A DNA stretch of 64,000 nucleotides from Paradesertivirga mongoliensis (GCF_024436395.1 NZ_JAFMZO010000004.1:248001-312000), one strand, 5' to 3'. Shown: positions 43,924 to 52,995, counted from the stretch's first letter. Numbers and translations are program-made. Notes: a model not told the origin generated them from the letters alone.

Positions 43924-44433
43924 ATGTCGAACAGATCGAAGAAGATTTTCTTAGCCTTAAGTGTAGTAGTCCCTTTCCTTATCTATTGCTTTTATTATTA
44001 TGGGATGATGGTTAAAAACGCACCCTATAAGTTCTCTGAATTTGAGTCTTTTACCTTCAAATATGGATTAGGTGATAGTCTTGTCAATCAATACGATTCT
44101 AAGACGGCTCAATATCAATATGTAACCGACAAAGATTCGCTGGTAAAGAAAAAAGTAAAGCTTTCTAAAGATCAACTTCTATATCTGCACCGCAAGGCCG
44201 CCCAATTGGGATTCTGGAATTTCCCTTCGGAAATAGTTAATTCAGAAGAAACCTCAAGGCCGAATTCTCCGCATTATTATATTGAGTTTAATTACGAGCG
44301 TAAAACTAAAAAAGTATTGTTTGACCTTGACTTTAATGGAGATCCGAAGCTAAAAGACGCCGTCCGGCACTTGATTGAAGAGCTGAGCAGCATGATTAAT
44401 GATGCGGAAGATCAAACCAACCAGCGGCGCTAA
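43924..44433 (+). CDS. Membrane-anchored hypothetical protein
   Basis: 169 residues: one N-terminal transmembrane helix (~8-28, ending in a tyrosine-rich stretch), then a soluble domain with alternating strands and a helix near the C-terminus. No known family recognised. Its position 20 bases behind the DAACS gene suggests co-expression, but nothing in it points to transport. Confidence 0.7.
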   Translation: MSNRSKKIFLALSVVVPFLIYCFYYYGMMVKNAPYKFSEFESFTFKYGLGDSLVNQYDSKTAQYQYVTDKDSLVKKKVKLSKDQLLYLHRKAAQLGFWNFPSEIVNSEETSRPNSPHYYIEFNYERKTKKVLFDLDFNGDPKLKDAVRHLIEELSSMINDAEDQTNQRR

Positions 44434-44449
44434 ATCGGTCGTTGAGAGT

Positions 44450-44532
44450 GTTAAGTTAATGTTAAGCCTGAATAATCATTTGGTTAAATCTGCGCCAGAG
44501 CTAATATTGCATTAACATTAAATATATTTTTG
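44450..44532 (+). promoter_or_regulatory. Porin promoter region with GTTAA direct repeats
   Basis: GTTAA occurs at 44450, 44455 and 44461, the first and third 11 bases apart, and TTAACATTAA follows at 44513. TATTTTTG (44525-44532), a perfect -7 box, lies 18 bases before the ATG. The 11-base period recalls Pho boxes of other bacteria, but the link to phosphate is speculative. Confidence 0.4.
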
Positions 44533-44549
44533 CGGCATATTAATGCAAC

Positions 44550-45776
44550 ATGAGGTATTTAAAGTTAATAGCAGCCCTAGTTTTTGTATCGTTTTCCGCT
44601 CTTTCACAAGAGACTAAGATTGATACCGCAACCAAAGTTCCCGAAGCCACAAAGCCAGCTGAGGCTAAATCAGAGTGGTATCAAAAAATCAACTTAAGGG
44701 GTTATGCGCAAGTACGTTATAACCGCCTGCTTGAAACAAACCAGGATTTACAGTGCGAGCAATGTGATAAATCCTGGGGTAAGAACGGAGGGTTTTTCCT
44801 TCGTCGTCTTCGTCTGGTTTTTTCAGGTCAAATAAGCAATCGTTTATATTTTTATATCCAACCCGATTTTGCATCAAGTCCGGATGGCTCAAATAACAAT
44901 TTCGGGCAGATAAGGGACGCCTATTTTGATCTGGGTTTGGATACTGAAAATGAGTTCCGTCTTCGTTTCGGACAGAGTAAAGTTCCTTATGGATTCGAAA
45001 ATATGCAATCCAGCCAAAACAGACTTCCTCTAGATCGTAACGATGGCTTGAATAGCGCCATTAGTAACGAGCGCGATCTTGGAGTGTTTTTCTATTGGGC
45101 GCCTAAGAAGATCCGCGAACGATTCGCTTATCTGGTGAGCTCAGGACTGAAAGGCTCTGGTGACTACGGAGTGTTTGCCTTAGGAGCGTATAACGGCCAG
45201 ACAGCAAATAAAAACGAAGCAAATAATCAGCCGCATATCGTTTCGCGTTTTTCATATCCCATCCAGATTGGCAAGCAAATTATCGAGCCAGGTATCCAGG
45301 CCTATCACGGCAAGTATGTCGTATCATCGATAAGTACAGGTGTTCAGGCCAAGCCCCAAAATCAATACCGCGATCAGCGTGCCGCCGCCAGCTTTGTATT
45401 GTACCCGCAGCCTTTTGGTTTGCAGGCCGAATACAACATAGGCACCGGCCCGGAATATAATGTGGCCACAAATACTATCGAACAGACCAGCTTGCGTGGG
45501 GGATATGCACTTGCATCCTATGCACTGAAGTTTAATAAGCAGCTGTTTTTCCCATTTGTGCGGTACCATTTTTATGATGGCGGAAAGAAATTTGAACGCG
45601 ATGCGAGAACCTATAAAGTAAAAGAACTTGAAATTGGTACAGAATGGCAGCCGTTTAAAAACTTCGAGCTGGTAACCATGTATACTATTTCAAAAAGACG
45701 CTTTGAAGATGCGGCCAGACCATTTAACGATCAGCAGGGAAATCTTTTAAGAATCCAGTTTCAGTTTAATTATTAA
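44550..45776 (+). CDS. Outer-membrane porin, phosphate-selective O/P type
   Basis: 408 residues with a signal peptide (cleavage ~residue 19 after ALSQ). The mature part has the pattern of the OprO/OprP family: INLRGYAQVRYNRL start, FLRRLRLVFSGQISNRLYFYIQPDF, then RLRFGQSKVPYGFE, and a C-terminal amphipathic strand ending in LLRIQFQFNY, required for outer-membrane insertion. It forms an anion-selective trimeric pore. Monocistronic, followed by a terminator. Confidence 0.9.
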   Translation: MRYLKLIAALVFVSFSALSQETKIDTATKVPEATKPAEAKSEWYQKINLRGYAQVRYNRLLETNQDLQCEQCDKSWGKNGGFFLRRLRLVFSGQISNRLYFYIQPDFASSPDGSNNNFGQIRDAYFDLGLDTENEFRLRFGQSKVPYGFENMQSSQNRLPLDRNDGLNSAISNERDLGVFFYWAPKKIRERFAYLVSSGLKGSGDYGVFALGAYNGQTANKNEANNQPHIVSRFSYPIQIGKQIIEPGIQAYHGKYVVSSISTGVQAKPQNQYRDQRAAASFVLYPQPFGLQAEYNIGTGPEYNVATNTIEQTSLRGGYALASYALKFNKQLFFPFVRYHFYDGGKKFERDARTYKVKELEIGTEWQPFKNFELVTMYTISKRRFEDAARPFNDQQGNLLRIQFQFNY

Positions 45777-45792
45777 CCAGCAACGCTTGATT

Positions 45793-45845
45793 TCTGTGAG
45801 ATGCGGGGGATAACTTCAACCCCTGATCTCACAGATTTTTTTTGT
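45793..45845 (+). terminator. Terminator of the porin gene
   Basis: Outer stem TCTGTGAGAT (45793-45802) with ATCTCACAGA (45826-45835), inner GGGG/CCCC pairs, then eight or more Ts. Confidence 0.85.
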
Positions 45846-45900
45846 TAAGTAAAAAAAGACGGCTGCTTTACTTACTCTAAGTGGTTCTCAGAGGCATTAG

Positions 45901-46671
45901 CTAAAGTTGTTTGTAAAGGTTGATTTTGTGATGGAGTGTTATTCGAACGATATCTCTGGCGAAGAATTGTTTGCCAGAAGGTCTCTGCTGATACCAATTC
46001 AAATAACCAAGCTCTACTGCCAGACCTTTTACAACCCCTTGCTCGATGCCAAGATATACCCTGTTTTGGTCGAATTGATTATAAACAATACCGTCTCCGG
46101 CGTTAATCATTAGTTCGTCTGCAATTTTCAGGGCTGTTAATTTCTCCGCTCCGGTTTTACTCAGTATGACAGAGGCCTGCAACCTATATCTGAATCTTAA
46201 ATTGAACTGGTATCCGTCGAGAAGTTCAGTACCATTATTGTTTTTAATAAATCGCTCATCCATTCGCAGTCTTTGCTGAACTGAAAGCCGGCGGCCATAA
46301 GTATTAGTGAGGCTTACTTCCTGGTAAGGCCTAAGTTCAGGTACAGAAAGCCTGAACTCAGAGTCGGCGGTGTGTGGGCTTTGACGTCCGTAAGAAAATC
46401 CAGCAGCAAAGTCAGCCCGCTTGAAAGTTTTATAGTGTAATCGTGAGTGGATTATAAAATGATGTTGCCGGTTGTTTTCGAAAAATCGTCTGTTTTCTAT
46501 TTCATTGTGCCACGTTAACTTAGGGGAGAGAGCTAGTTGATTAAAGTACCGGGTCCAATACAGTGATTGATTTGTTATTTCTTTTTGTGGAAACGAATTA
46601 AAGGCAGAGAGGAGGAAGGTGGCCAATAAAAAACAACGTTTAGCGCAGTTTGCCATTATCTTTAATTTCAT
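45901..46671 (-). CDS. DUF2490 family outer-membrane beta-barrel protein
   Basis: 256 residues with a signal peptide (about residue 28, after NSFPQ). The mature sequence is a series of alternating amphipathic strands with NEIENRRFF, HSRLHYK and LRYRLQ patterns and ends LHHKINLYKQL, like the DUF2490 family of Bacteroidota, thought to be outer-membrane barrels of unknown role. Convergent with the porin; monocistronic. Confidence 0.85.
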   Translation of the reverse strand: MKLKIMANCAKRCFLLATFLLSAFNSFPQKEITNQSLYWTRYFNQLALSPKLTWHNEIENRRFFENNRQHHFIIHSRLHYKTFKRADFAAGFSYGRQSPHTADSEFRLSVPELRPYQEVSLTNTYGRRLSVQQRLRMDERFIKNNNGTELLDGYQFNLRFRYRLQASVILSKTGAEKLTALKIADELMINAGDGIVYNQFDQNRVYLGIEQGVVKGLAVELGYLNWYQQRPSGKQFFARDIVRITLHHKINLYKQL

Positions 46672-46751
46672 GTGATTTATAGTTTTATAACTAATATATT
46701 AAGTCAGCAAAACTACACCAGCCAATCTTTAGGGTGCACTTAAATCAGTTA

Positions 46752-46794
46752 AAAACAAAAAAGGTTAGATATAACCTCCAACCTTCTTTGTTTT
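46752..46794 (-). terminator. Terminator of the dnaJ gene
   Basis: Arms 46752-46766 and 46780-46794 pair with one mismatch (AACC...GGTT core). On the minus strand the A-rich left arm becomes a T-rich tail, so it ends the grpE-dnaJ transcript. Confidence 0.7.
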
Positions 46795-46806
46795 ATATCA
46801 AAATTT

Positions 46807-47955
46807 TCATTCAAAATATTCCTTCATCCTTTCGAAGAAACTCTTTTCATGTTTCCCCGGTTGCGGGCGAAAGTTTGGTGAGTCCTGCAGTTTCTCCATC
46901 AGGTCGCGCTCTTCGCGAGAAAGAGCCTTTGGCGTCCAGATGTTTACGTAGATCAATTGGTCTCCGCGGTGATAAGAATTCACTTCCGGAACGCCTTTGC
47001 CTTTTAAACGCAGGATTTTGCCGCCTTGAGTACCTGGTTCTATTTTGATCTTTGCTTTACCATCAATCGTAGGCACTTCGACGCTTGCGCCTAAGGCCGC
47101 ATCAATGAAACTTATGTGTAAATCGTAAACCACATTATTGCCCTCGCGCTGAAGGGTTTCGTGCGGGATCTCTTCTATCAGAATGATCAGATCGCCTGGT
47201 ACACCTCCTCTTGGTGCTGCATTACCTTTGCCGCCCATAGACAGCTGCATACCTTCGCTTACCCCGGCCGGAATATTAATGGAGATCGTTTCTTCTCCAC
47301 GAACTACTCCATCGCCATGGCAGACTGTACATTTCGAGGTGATCTGAGTTCCTTCACCGTTACAGGTAGGGCAGGTGCTGGTTGTTTGCATCTGGCCCAA
47401 AATGGTGTTGGTTACCCTGCGTACAGAACCTGCACCGCCGCAGGTTGAACAGGTGTGAAACGATGAACGGTCTTTAGCGCCGCTGCCATCGCAGGTGGTA
47501 CATACTACCTGTTTGTTTACTTTTATTTTCTTTTCTGCGCCTTTAGCAATTTCTTCAAGGTTGAGTTTTACTTTGATGCGCAAATTGCTGCCGCGGGCCG
47601 TGCGTCGGCCGCCGCGAGATTGACCACCACCAAAAAAGCTTTCGAAAGGGCTTCCGCCGCCGAACACATCGCCAAACTGGCTGAAGATGTCTTCCATGTT
47701 CATATGGCCGCCGCCGTAACCGCCAGCTCCCTGAGTTCCCGCATGACCAAATTGGTCGTAACGTTGCTTCTTTTCAGGGCTGCTTAAAATTTCGTAGGCT
47801 TCGGCTGCTTCTTTAAACTTCTCTTCAGCTTCTTTGTCGCCAGGGTTTTTGTCGGGGTGAAACTTAATAGCCTGTTTTCGATAAGCTTTCTTTATCTCAT
47901 CGGCACTGGCTCCCTTCGTAATTCCCAGGATATCGTAATAATCTCTTTTTGCCAT
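46807..47955 (-). CDS. dnaJ: Chaperone protein DnaJ
   Basis: 382 residues from the ATG at 47955; in-frame starts up to 48018 run through satellite DNA and are rejected. J domain ~1-70 with HPD in [12 protein letters not shown]-rich linker (~75-125), four zinc-finger CxxCxGxG repeats ([32 protein letters not shown]), then C-terminal substrate-binding domains. The co-chaperone stimulates DnaK. It follows grpE on the same strand; dnaK is elsewhere. Confidence 0.97.
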   Translation of the reverse strand: MAKRDYYDILGITKGASADEIKKAYRKQAIKFHPDKNPGDKEAEEKFKEAAEAYEILSSPEKKQRYDQFGHAGTQGAGGYGGGHMNMEDIFSQFGDVFGGGSPFESFFGGGQSRGGRRTARGSNLRIKVKLNLEEIAKGAEKKIKVNKQVVCTTCDGSGAKDRSSFHTCSTCGGAGSVRRVTNTILGQMQTTSTCPTCNGEGTQITSKCTVCHGDGVVRGEETISINIPAGVSEGMQLSMGGKGNAAPRGGVPGDLIILIEEIPHETLQREGNNVVYDLHISFIDAALGASVEVPTIDGKAKIKIEPGTQGGKILRLKGKGVPEVNSYHRGDQLIYVNIWTPKALSREERDLMEKLQDSPNFRPQPGKHEKSFFERMKEYFE

Positions 47956-47969
47956 ATATTTATTTATGT

Positions 47970-48040
47970 GAGAAGGTGCAGATTTGAAAATGTGCATCTG
48001 CGCTTGCTGCATTTGCACATCTGCTTATTTGCACATCTCC
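47970..48040 (-). repeat. Short-word satellite between grpE and dnaJ
   Basis: On the transcribed strand: AGATGTGCAAATAAGCAGATGT, GCAAATGCAGC, CGCAGATGCACATT and TTCAAATCTGCACC. Words GCAGATGTGCA and ATGTGCAAAT are shared with the infC-rpmI spacer at 8333-8373, in the same orientation with respect to transcription. It separates two co-transcribed chaperone genes. Confidence 0.65.
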
Positions 48041-48673
48041 TTATGCTCCTACAACTACTTTTGCGAAGCGAATTACCTTGTCATTTAAATAATAACCCTT
48101 CTCTACCTCATCTATAACTTTCCCTTTCAGGTCGTCTGACGGAGCAGGGATATTGGTAATGGCTTCGTGAATATCTGCGTCGAAAACAGTACCCACAGAT
48201 TCCATTTCTTTTAATCCTTTTTGCGTTAAAATGCTCTTTAATTTATTCTGAACCAGAACAATGCCTTCTTTTACAGCAGAAACATCGGTAGCAGTTTCCA
48301 TTGATTTTAAAGCGCGGTCAAAATCATCTACTACAGGTAGCAAACTTACCAGGACGTCTTTTCCGGCTGTTTGAAGAAGATCTATTCTTTCTTTGTTGGT
48401 ACGTCTTTTATAGTTATCAAACTCAGCATACAAGCGAAGATATTTGTTGTTCGCTTCTGCTAATTCGGCTTTAAGTTTTTCTTCTTCTGATGGTTGATCC
48501 TGAACATCACTTGCAGGCCTGTTGTCCGAATCTCCGCCATCACCTTGATGGCTTAATATTTCGCTTACCTGCTCGAGTTCCTGTTCTATTTCCGGTTTCA
48601 CTTCGTTATTTTCATTCATAACTTCTGGTTTCTGGTTTTTCTTCTTGTTTTTCAACATATCTGAAAACTTCAT
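48041..48673 (-). CDS. grpE: Nucleotide exchange factor GrpE
   Basis: About 210 residues from the ATG at 48673; an upstream in-frame ATG at 48703 adds ten residues and cannot be excluded. A disordered acidic N-terminus (~1-70) is followed by a long coiled coil (EEEKLKAELAEANNKYLRLYAEFDNYKRRTNKER) and the GrpE C-terminal beta domain (ESVGTVFDADIHEAITN, EVEKGYYLNDKVIRFAKVVV). It promotes ADP release from DnaK. Directly upstream of dnaJ. Confidence 0.95.
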   Translation of the reverse strand: MKFSDMLKNKKKNQKPEVMNENNEVKPEIEQELEQVSEILSHQGDGGDSDNRPASDVQDQPSEEEKLKAELAEANNKYLRLYAEFDNYKRRTNKERIDLLQTAGKDVLVSLLPVVDDFDRALKSMETATDVSAVKEGIVLVQNKLKSILTQKGLKEMESVGTVFDADIHEAITNIPAPSDDLKGKVIDEVEKGYYLNDKVIRFAKVVVGA

Positions 48674-48772
48674 AATAAAGGGGTTAGACAAAATTTTTGC
48701 CAATCAAATAAAACAGCCAAGCTGTCAGTGATTTGTTCTTAGTTTAAAACAATTTGACGCATGATTTCAAAA

Positions 48773-49456
48773 TCATACAATTTTGGCATCTTCCAGTACC
48801 TTTCCGTTCTCGCATTTTATAATACGTGAGGGGAAGGTGCGGATCAGCTGGTAATCGTGGGTGGCCATTAACACGGCGGTACCCGAGCGACTTATTTCTT
48901 TCAGCAGAAGCATAATTTCTTCTGAAGTATCAGGGTCGAGGTTTCCTGTAGGTTCGTCGGCAAGTATGATCTCCGGGTCGTTCAGAAGAGCGCGGGCAAT
49001 AACTACACGCTGTTGTTCGCCACCGGATAATTCGTGGGGCATTTTTTTTATTTTAGAGCGCAAACCCACTTTCTCCAATACATCTTTGATACGATCGGCG
49101 ATCAGATTCTTGTCTTTCCAACCGGTGGCATGCATTACAAAGCGCAAATTTTCCTCAACAGTTCGGTCTGTTAACAGTTGAAAATCCTGGAATACAATCC
49201 CGAGTTTTCTTCTCAAAAAAGGAACATCTTTATCGGTAAGTTTTTTAAGATCGTATCCTCCCGCGTGGCCTTCGCCTGATGAAATATGCAGATCGCCGTA
49301 AATTATCTTAAGCAAGCTGCTCTTTCCTGATCCGGTTTGACCGATAAGAAATACAAATTCGCCTTTGTCGATCTGCAAGTTGACATTTGTTAATACCAGG
49401 TGCTTCTGCTGGTAAACGTCTACATTTTCAAGTTTTATAACAGTGTTGCCAATCAT
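48773..49456 (-). CDS. ABC transporter ATP-binding protein, FtsE-like
   Basis: 227 residues: Walker A G39-S46 (GQTGSGKS), signature LSGGEQQR, Walker B ILADEPTG and switch His in MATHDYQLI. The protein fits FtsE/LolD-type ATPases; the sequence context FQDFQLLTDRTVEENLRF and the length are those of FtsE, which with FtsX acts in cell division and peptidoglycan hydrolase control. No ftsX is adjacent in the window. One base separates it from the small protein before it, so they form a pair. Confidence 0.85.
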   Translation of the reverse strand: MIGNTVIKLENVDVYQQKHLVLTNVNLQIDKGEFVFLIGQTGSGKSSLLKIIYGDLHISSGEGHAGGYDLKKLTDKDVPFLRRKLGIVFQDFQLLTDRTVEENLRFVMHATGWKDKNLIADRIKDVLEKVGLRSKIKKMPHELSGGEQQRVVIARALLNDPEIILADEPTGNLDPDTSEEIMLLLKEISRSGTAVLMATHDYQLIRTFPSRIIKCENGKVLEDAKIV

Positions 49457-49457
49457 A

Positions 49458-49661
49458 TTAAAGCTCTAATTTTAAAATCTTCCCAAAAGGAAGCTCCTTC
49501 ACAAGGTTCATGATGTATTCTGATTTATCGCCCAGACCAATTTTATCCAGCGATTTATCCGGCCTGTCTACTCTGAAATAGGCCAATAAGGTAAATTTAT
49601 CATCCCGTAACTGTACGTAGTCAGGAATTCGTGCCACACCTTTCACCTTAATGATGTACAT
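49458..49661 (-). CDS. Small conserved protein upstream of ftsE-like gene
   Basis: 67 residues; a compact beta-rich protein (KVKGVARIPDYVQLRDDKFTLLAYFRV, then LPFGKIL). It recalls a Bacteroidota family sometimes named 'fructose-6-phosphate aldolase', a name not supported by any aldolase motif here. It ends one base before the FtsE-like ATPase, so it probably functions with it. Confidence 0.75.
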   Translation of the reverse strand: MYIIKVKGVARIPDYVQLRDDKFTLLAYFRVDRPDKSLDKIGLGDKSEYIMNLVKELPFGKILKLEL

Positions 49662-49702
49662 GCTGCCAAAGTTATGATTTTCTATCGTTTTTGGCTCCTT
49701 GT

Positions 49703-50713
49703 TTATAAACTCCGTAAAAATTCAAGGGTGTTAATCCCGTCGGCATAATCCCATAGTTTCGGCTGCTGACTTTTGCCAAAACCGACTTGCTGATTTTCAA
49801 GAGCAAAAGCTTCGCTGGTAACGATACACTGAATCTGTTCTGAAAGCGGTGCGATTCTTTCTTCGAGTGAAGAGATAGAGGTGTATTCTTCATAGAAGAG
49901 CACGGCAAGAGGTGAGGTTAGCCGTTCGTCCTGCTTAACCAGCAAGAATCCGTTGTCGAGATGTTTTTCGCGGTTAATGAGGTATATCGACTTATTATAG
50001 TCGTAATTATTACAGTATTTATGATGATTTACCACATTTTTATGATCTTCAATAGATTCGAAGAACGTGCTGAAATTGTAGTCTTCCGGAACAAATAGCT
50101 TTGAAACATTGCGGCATCCCAGGCCAAAAAAATCAAGGATGTCCCGGCCGAGTAAGTAAAGTTCCTCCTTCGTCTCTTTACCTGTAAGTACAGCTATGCT
50201 GTTCCTGTTTTTCCGGATAATATGCGGAACCTTGCCGAAATAATATTCAAAGTATCTCGAAGTATTATTGCTTCCTGTAGCAATAACAGCATCAAAACCT
50301 CCAAGCCTCTCGGTGAATTCTATTTGATGTATAAATCGAGGTTCAAACTCCACTAACTTGTTTATCAGATGGGGAATAAGGTGCTTGTCTTGTGATGAGG
50401 ACTTTATAAGCGCCTTGTGTCCGCTTGCTAACACCGTCAGGATATCATGGAAACCCACTAAAGGAATATTACCCGCCAGTACTAATCCGATTGTTTTTTG
50501 TTGAGTATCAATTGTTTGGTGGCTTAGCCATAGGTCTAAATCCTGTTCGTTCAACATCGCTGCGATGCCTTTAACAGCCTTCGCAGTTTCTTCAGCAGTG
50601 AACCAGCCGTTTGTCAAATGCGCGGTTTTTATCAGATGTTTCAGCGCTTCATCTGGTGATTGAAGATAGCTGCCCAAACTTTTGAAAGCTGTTTTTCGTT
50701 GTTCTAGTGTCAA
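49703..50713 (-). CDS. Acyl-CoA reductase (LuxC-like)
   Basis: About 336 residues from a TTG at 50713..50711, preceded by AAGGA; an in-frame ATG at 50788 would run the coding region into the promoter of the divergent ferredoxin and give an atypical N-terminus. The body belongs to the LuxC acyl-CoA reductase family of Bacteroidota: GLVLAGNIPLVGFHDIL, RKNRNSIAVLTG, then catalytic Cys in FFGLGCRNVSK, and a VTSEAFALENQQVGFGKSQ tail. It should reduce acyl-CoA to aldehyde. It is divergent from the ferredoxin at 50819, as expected if both act in one redox step, which is inference. Confidence 0.8.
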   Translation of the reverse strand: MTLEQRKTAFKSLGSYLQSPDEALKHLIKTAHLTNGWFTAEETAKAVKGIAAMLNEQDLDLWLSHQTIDTQQKTIGLVLAGNIPLVGFHDILTVLASGHKALIKSSSQDKHLIPHLINKLVEFEPRFIHQIEFTERLGGFDAVIATGSNNTSRYFEYYFGKVPHIIRKNRNSIAVLTGKETKEELYLLGRDILDFFGLGCRNVSKLFVPEDYNFSTFFESIEDHKNVVNHHKYCNNYDYNKSIYLINREKHLDNGFLLVKQDERLTSPLAVLFYEEYTSISSLEERIAPLSEQIQCIVTSEAFALENQQVGFGKSQQPKLWDYADGINTLEFLRSL

Positions 50714-50749
50714 AATGGAAGTCCTTAAAATAAAATCAACAGATTGTAT

Positions 50750-50757
50750 TATATTTG
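50750..50757 (+). promoter_or_regulatory. Candidate -7 box for the ferredoxin gene
   Basis: TATATTTG fits TAnnTTTG and lies 61 bases before the ferredoxin ATG; a good -33 TTG is not seen. Its placement argues for the TTG start of the acyl-CoA reductase gene. Confidence 0.5.
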
Positions 50758-50818
50758 CATTGTTTTTGTAATGCAATTGCGGTTGCAAAATTACGGTTAA
50801 GAAATAGAATTTTAGAAC

Positions 50819-51172
50819 ATGGCGATAATAATAACAGACGAATGCATTAATTGCGGAGCTTGTGAGCCTGAGTGCCCTAATAATGCTATTTATGATGCAG
50901 GGGCTGCATGGCGTTTCTCTGAGGGTACGGCTTTACGTGGAGTAATTGATTTTGGTGACGGTACAACAATAAATGCTGAAGAGGCTCAACCAGCAATTTC
51001 AGATGAGTTTTATTATATAGTTTCTGATAAATGTACAGAATGTAAAGGTTTTCACGACGAGCCGCAGTGTGCTGCTGTTTGTCCGGTAGATTGCTGTATC
51101 GATGACGTGGATGTACGCGAAACAGAAGAGGAGTTGTTGGCAAAGAAAGCATGGCTTCATGCCGAAGGCTGA
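50819..51172 (+). CDS. 4Fe-4S dicluster ferredoxin
   Basis: 117 residues. First cluster C9-I-N-C12-G-A-C15-E-P-E-C19-P; second set [22 protein letters not shown] with longer spacing, as in the Bacteroidota-type ferredoxin with an insertion between clusters. Electron carrier of low potential in the cytoplasm. Divergent from the acyl-CoA reductase, with a terminator right after its stop. Confidence 0.92.
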   Translation: MAIIITDECINCGACEPECPNNAIYDAGAAWRFSEGTALRGVIDFGDGTTINAEEAQPAISDEFYYIVSDKCTECKGFHDEPQCAAVCPVDCCIDDVDVRETEEELLAKKAWLHAEG

Positions 51173-51192
51173 TCCCTGTTATAGAAATATAG

Positions 51193-51217
51193 AGCGGCCC
51201 TTGAGCCGCTTTTTTTC
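51193..51217 (+). terminator. Terminator after ferredoxin
   Basis: Stem AGCGGC (51193-51198) with GCCGCT (51205-51210), six-base loop, then seven Ts. A second small inverted repeat (ACCTCA/TGAGGT, 51223-51238) lies before the USP stop and may serve the opposite strand. Confidence 0.85.
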
Positions 51218-51240
51218 GTTAGTACCTCAGCCATGAGGTG

Positions 51241-51720
51241 CTATTTCTCTTCAGAATCTTTATTGGGAACTATTAGAACAGGGCATTTTGCCTTTCTTAC
51301 AACCCTTTCGGCCACACTGCCAGAGATAAAATGATCAAAGCCGGTTCGGCCGTGAGTACCTAAAATGATTATATCTGCATCCCATTCTTCTGCAGTGTTT
51401 AAAATCTCATCTTTTGGATTTCCTGCCTTATGAAAAGTATAAACCATATACTCTTCGCCGATTGAGTCAGCGATTTTGTTCAATAATTTTTTACTTGCAT
51501 CTTCTTGTGCGTGAATGATCTCCGGCATCATAATGGGAGGTTCATTCAGGAGAGGGTCGGCAACATAGGGCGTTGCAACAGGCAGTTCGTTTACATGCAG
51601 CAAAGCGATTTCAGCCCCCAGTTTTTTTGCCAGTTCGATGCCATATCCGGTGGCTCGTTCAGAATACTGACTGTCTTCAACAGCGATTAAAATTTTGTGG
51701 ATTTGATTGAAGGTTTTCAT
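51241..51720 (-). CDS. Universal stress protein (UspA family)
   Basis: 159 residues, single Usp domain. The nucleotide-binding loop ILGTHGRTGFDHFISGSVAERVVRKAKCPVLIVP near the C-terminus has the G-2x-G-9x-G(S/T) pattern of ATP-binding members. It supports stress survival, mechanism unclear. Monocistronic, ends near the shared terminator with the ferredoxin. Confidence 0.93.
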   Translation of the reverse strand: MKTFNQIHKILIAVEDSQYSERATGYGIELAKKLGAEIALLHVNELPVATPYVADPLLNEPPIMMPEIIHAQEDASKKLLNKIADSIGEEYMVYTFHKAGNPKDEILNTAEEWDADIIILGTHGRTGFDHFISGSVAERVVRKAKCPVLIVPNKDSEEK

Positions 51721-51823
51721 AAAGCATTTTCTAGTGTTTTTTCACCATTGTTAAAACAATAAAGTAAAAGCTAAGTTTTTTATTTCCTGAATCTAAGCAA
51801 TTTTCAGTTTTTTTGCACTAATA

Positions 51824-52597
51824 ATGATTGAATACGGAGCCTGTAATTTATCTGTCGTCCCTTTAAGGGCGGAAGCGTCTGACAGAAGCGAAATTTTAAC
51901 TCAGTTGCTTTTTGGCGATTGCTTTGAAGTGCTGGAAATAACTGAAAAGTGGGTACAGGTGAAAACCTGTTTTGACGATTATCAGGGATGGATAGATAGC
52001 AAGCAATTTACACCAATCAAGAGCTGCCTGATGCAGCCTGGCGAGCAATCCTTTATGCTTGGATTAAAACCCTATCATGAGGTGGTAAAGGTATCTACAG
52101 GCGAAAAACTGTATCTGGTGGCAGGGAGCTCTGTTCCAAAGCCTTTGAATGGAAGGTTTTTTTTAGGGACGGAAGAATACCAGTTACCAGCTGATTCGAT
52201 TTTAGCCCCGGGCGATTTTTCGGCGATGGTGATCGACTATGCCAGGTTTTACCTCCAGGCGCCCTACTTATGGGGTGGGCGTACGTTATTTGGTATTGAC
52301 TGCTCTGGCCTTACTCAAATAGTATTTAAAATGCTTGGTAAAACGTTAAAAAGAGATGCATGGCAGCAGGCAGAACAAGGAGAGGTAGTGAATTTCTTGC
52401 AGGAAGCAAAACCAGGTGATCTGGCTTTTTTTGATAACGCAGAAGGAAGGGTAATTCATGTTGGGATTATGCTGGATGAGCAGAATATTATCCATGCATC
52501 CGGAAGGGTTAAAATAGATCCTATTGACGGTCAGGGGATTTATAGTTTAGATTTGAAAAGACATACTCATAAATTACGTATTATAAAGAGAATCTAA
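51824..52597 (+). CDS. NlpC/P60 cysteine peptidase with SH3-like domain
   Basis: 257 residues. An SH3b-like domain (~10-60: SEILTQLLFGDCFEVLEI, then WVQVKT) precedes the NlpC/P60 (C40) domain ~130-257 with catalytic Cys160 (FGIDCSGLTQ), His212 (VIHVGIML) and His224 (IIHASGRV). The family cleaves gamma-D-Glu to diamino acid bonds in peptidoglycan peptides. No signal peptide is visible, so it may act on imported muropeptides in the cytoplasm. Its stop overlaps the start of the VOC gene (TAATG). Confidence 0.9.
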   Translation: MIEYGACNLSVVPLRAEASDRSEILTQLLFGDCFEVLEITEKWVQVKTCFDDYQGWIDSKQFTPIKSCLMQPGEQSFMLGLKPYHEVVKVSTGEKLYLVAGSSVPKPLNGRFFLGTEEYQLPADSILAPGDFSAMVIDYARFYLQAPYLWGGRTLFGIDCSGLTQIVFKMLGKTLKRDAWQQAEQGEVVNFLQEAKPGDLAFFDNAEGRVIHVGIMLDEQNIIHASGRVKIDPIDGQGIYSLDLKRHTHKLRIIKRI

Positions 52598-52995
52598 TGC
52601 TCTTACCTATGGAAAAACAGTTCAAACCTTCAGGTTACAATTCGTTATCGCCATATTTTATAATAGATGGCGCTTCGAGCTTCGTCGAGTTTCTAAAACA
52701 TGTTTTTACTGCCACCGAACTTCGCCGCTACGACAACCCCGACGGGACTATTATGCATATGGAACTCAGGATTGACGATTCAGTGATCATGATTGGTGAT
52801 TCCTCTGAACGGTTTCCGGCTGTTACTCACGTTGTGCATCTTTATGTACCCGACGTAGATCAAATCTTTAACAAGGCAATTGAACTTGGCTGTTCTGTAG
52901 TTGAGACTCCATCGCAACGGGAAGGTGATCCTGATAAAAGAGGTACATTTAAAGATTTTGCCGGTAATATGTGGTCTGTTGGCACACAACAGTAG
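52597..52995 (+). CDS. VOC-family (glyoxalase/PhnB-like) protein
   Basis: 132 residues if started at 52597 (overlapping TAATG) or 128 from the ATG at 52609; the latter matches relatives better. One VOC fold with two beta-alpha-beta-beta-beta units: SPYFIIDGASSFVEFLKHVF, then AVTHVVHLYVPDVDQIFNKAIELGC and the terminal FKDFAGNMWSVGT. The substrate is unknown; such proteins are often metal-dependent enzymes or antibiotic-binding proteins. Confidence 0.85.
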   Translation: MLLPMEKQFKPSGYNSLSPYFIIDGASSFVEFLKHVFTATELRRYDNPDGTIMHMELRIDDSVIMIGDSSERFPAVTHVVHLYVPDVDQIFNKAIELGCSVVETPSQREGDPDKRGTFKDFAGNMWSVGTQQ

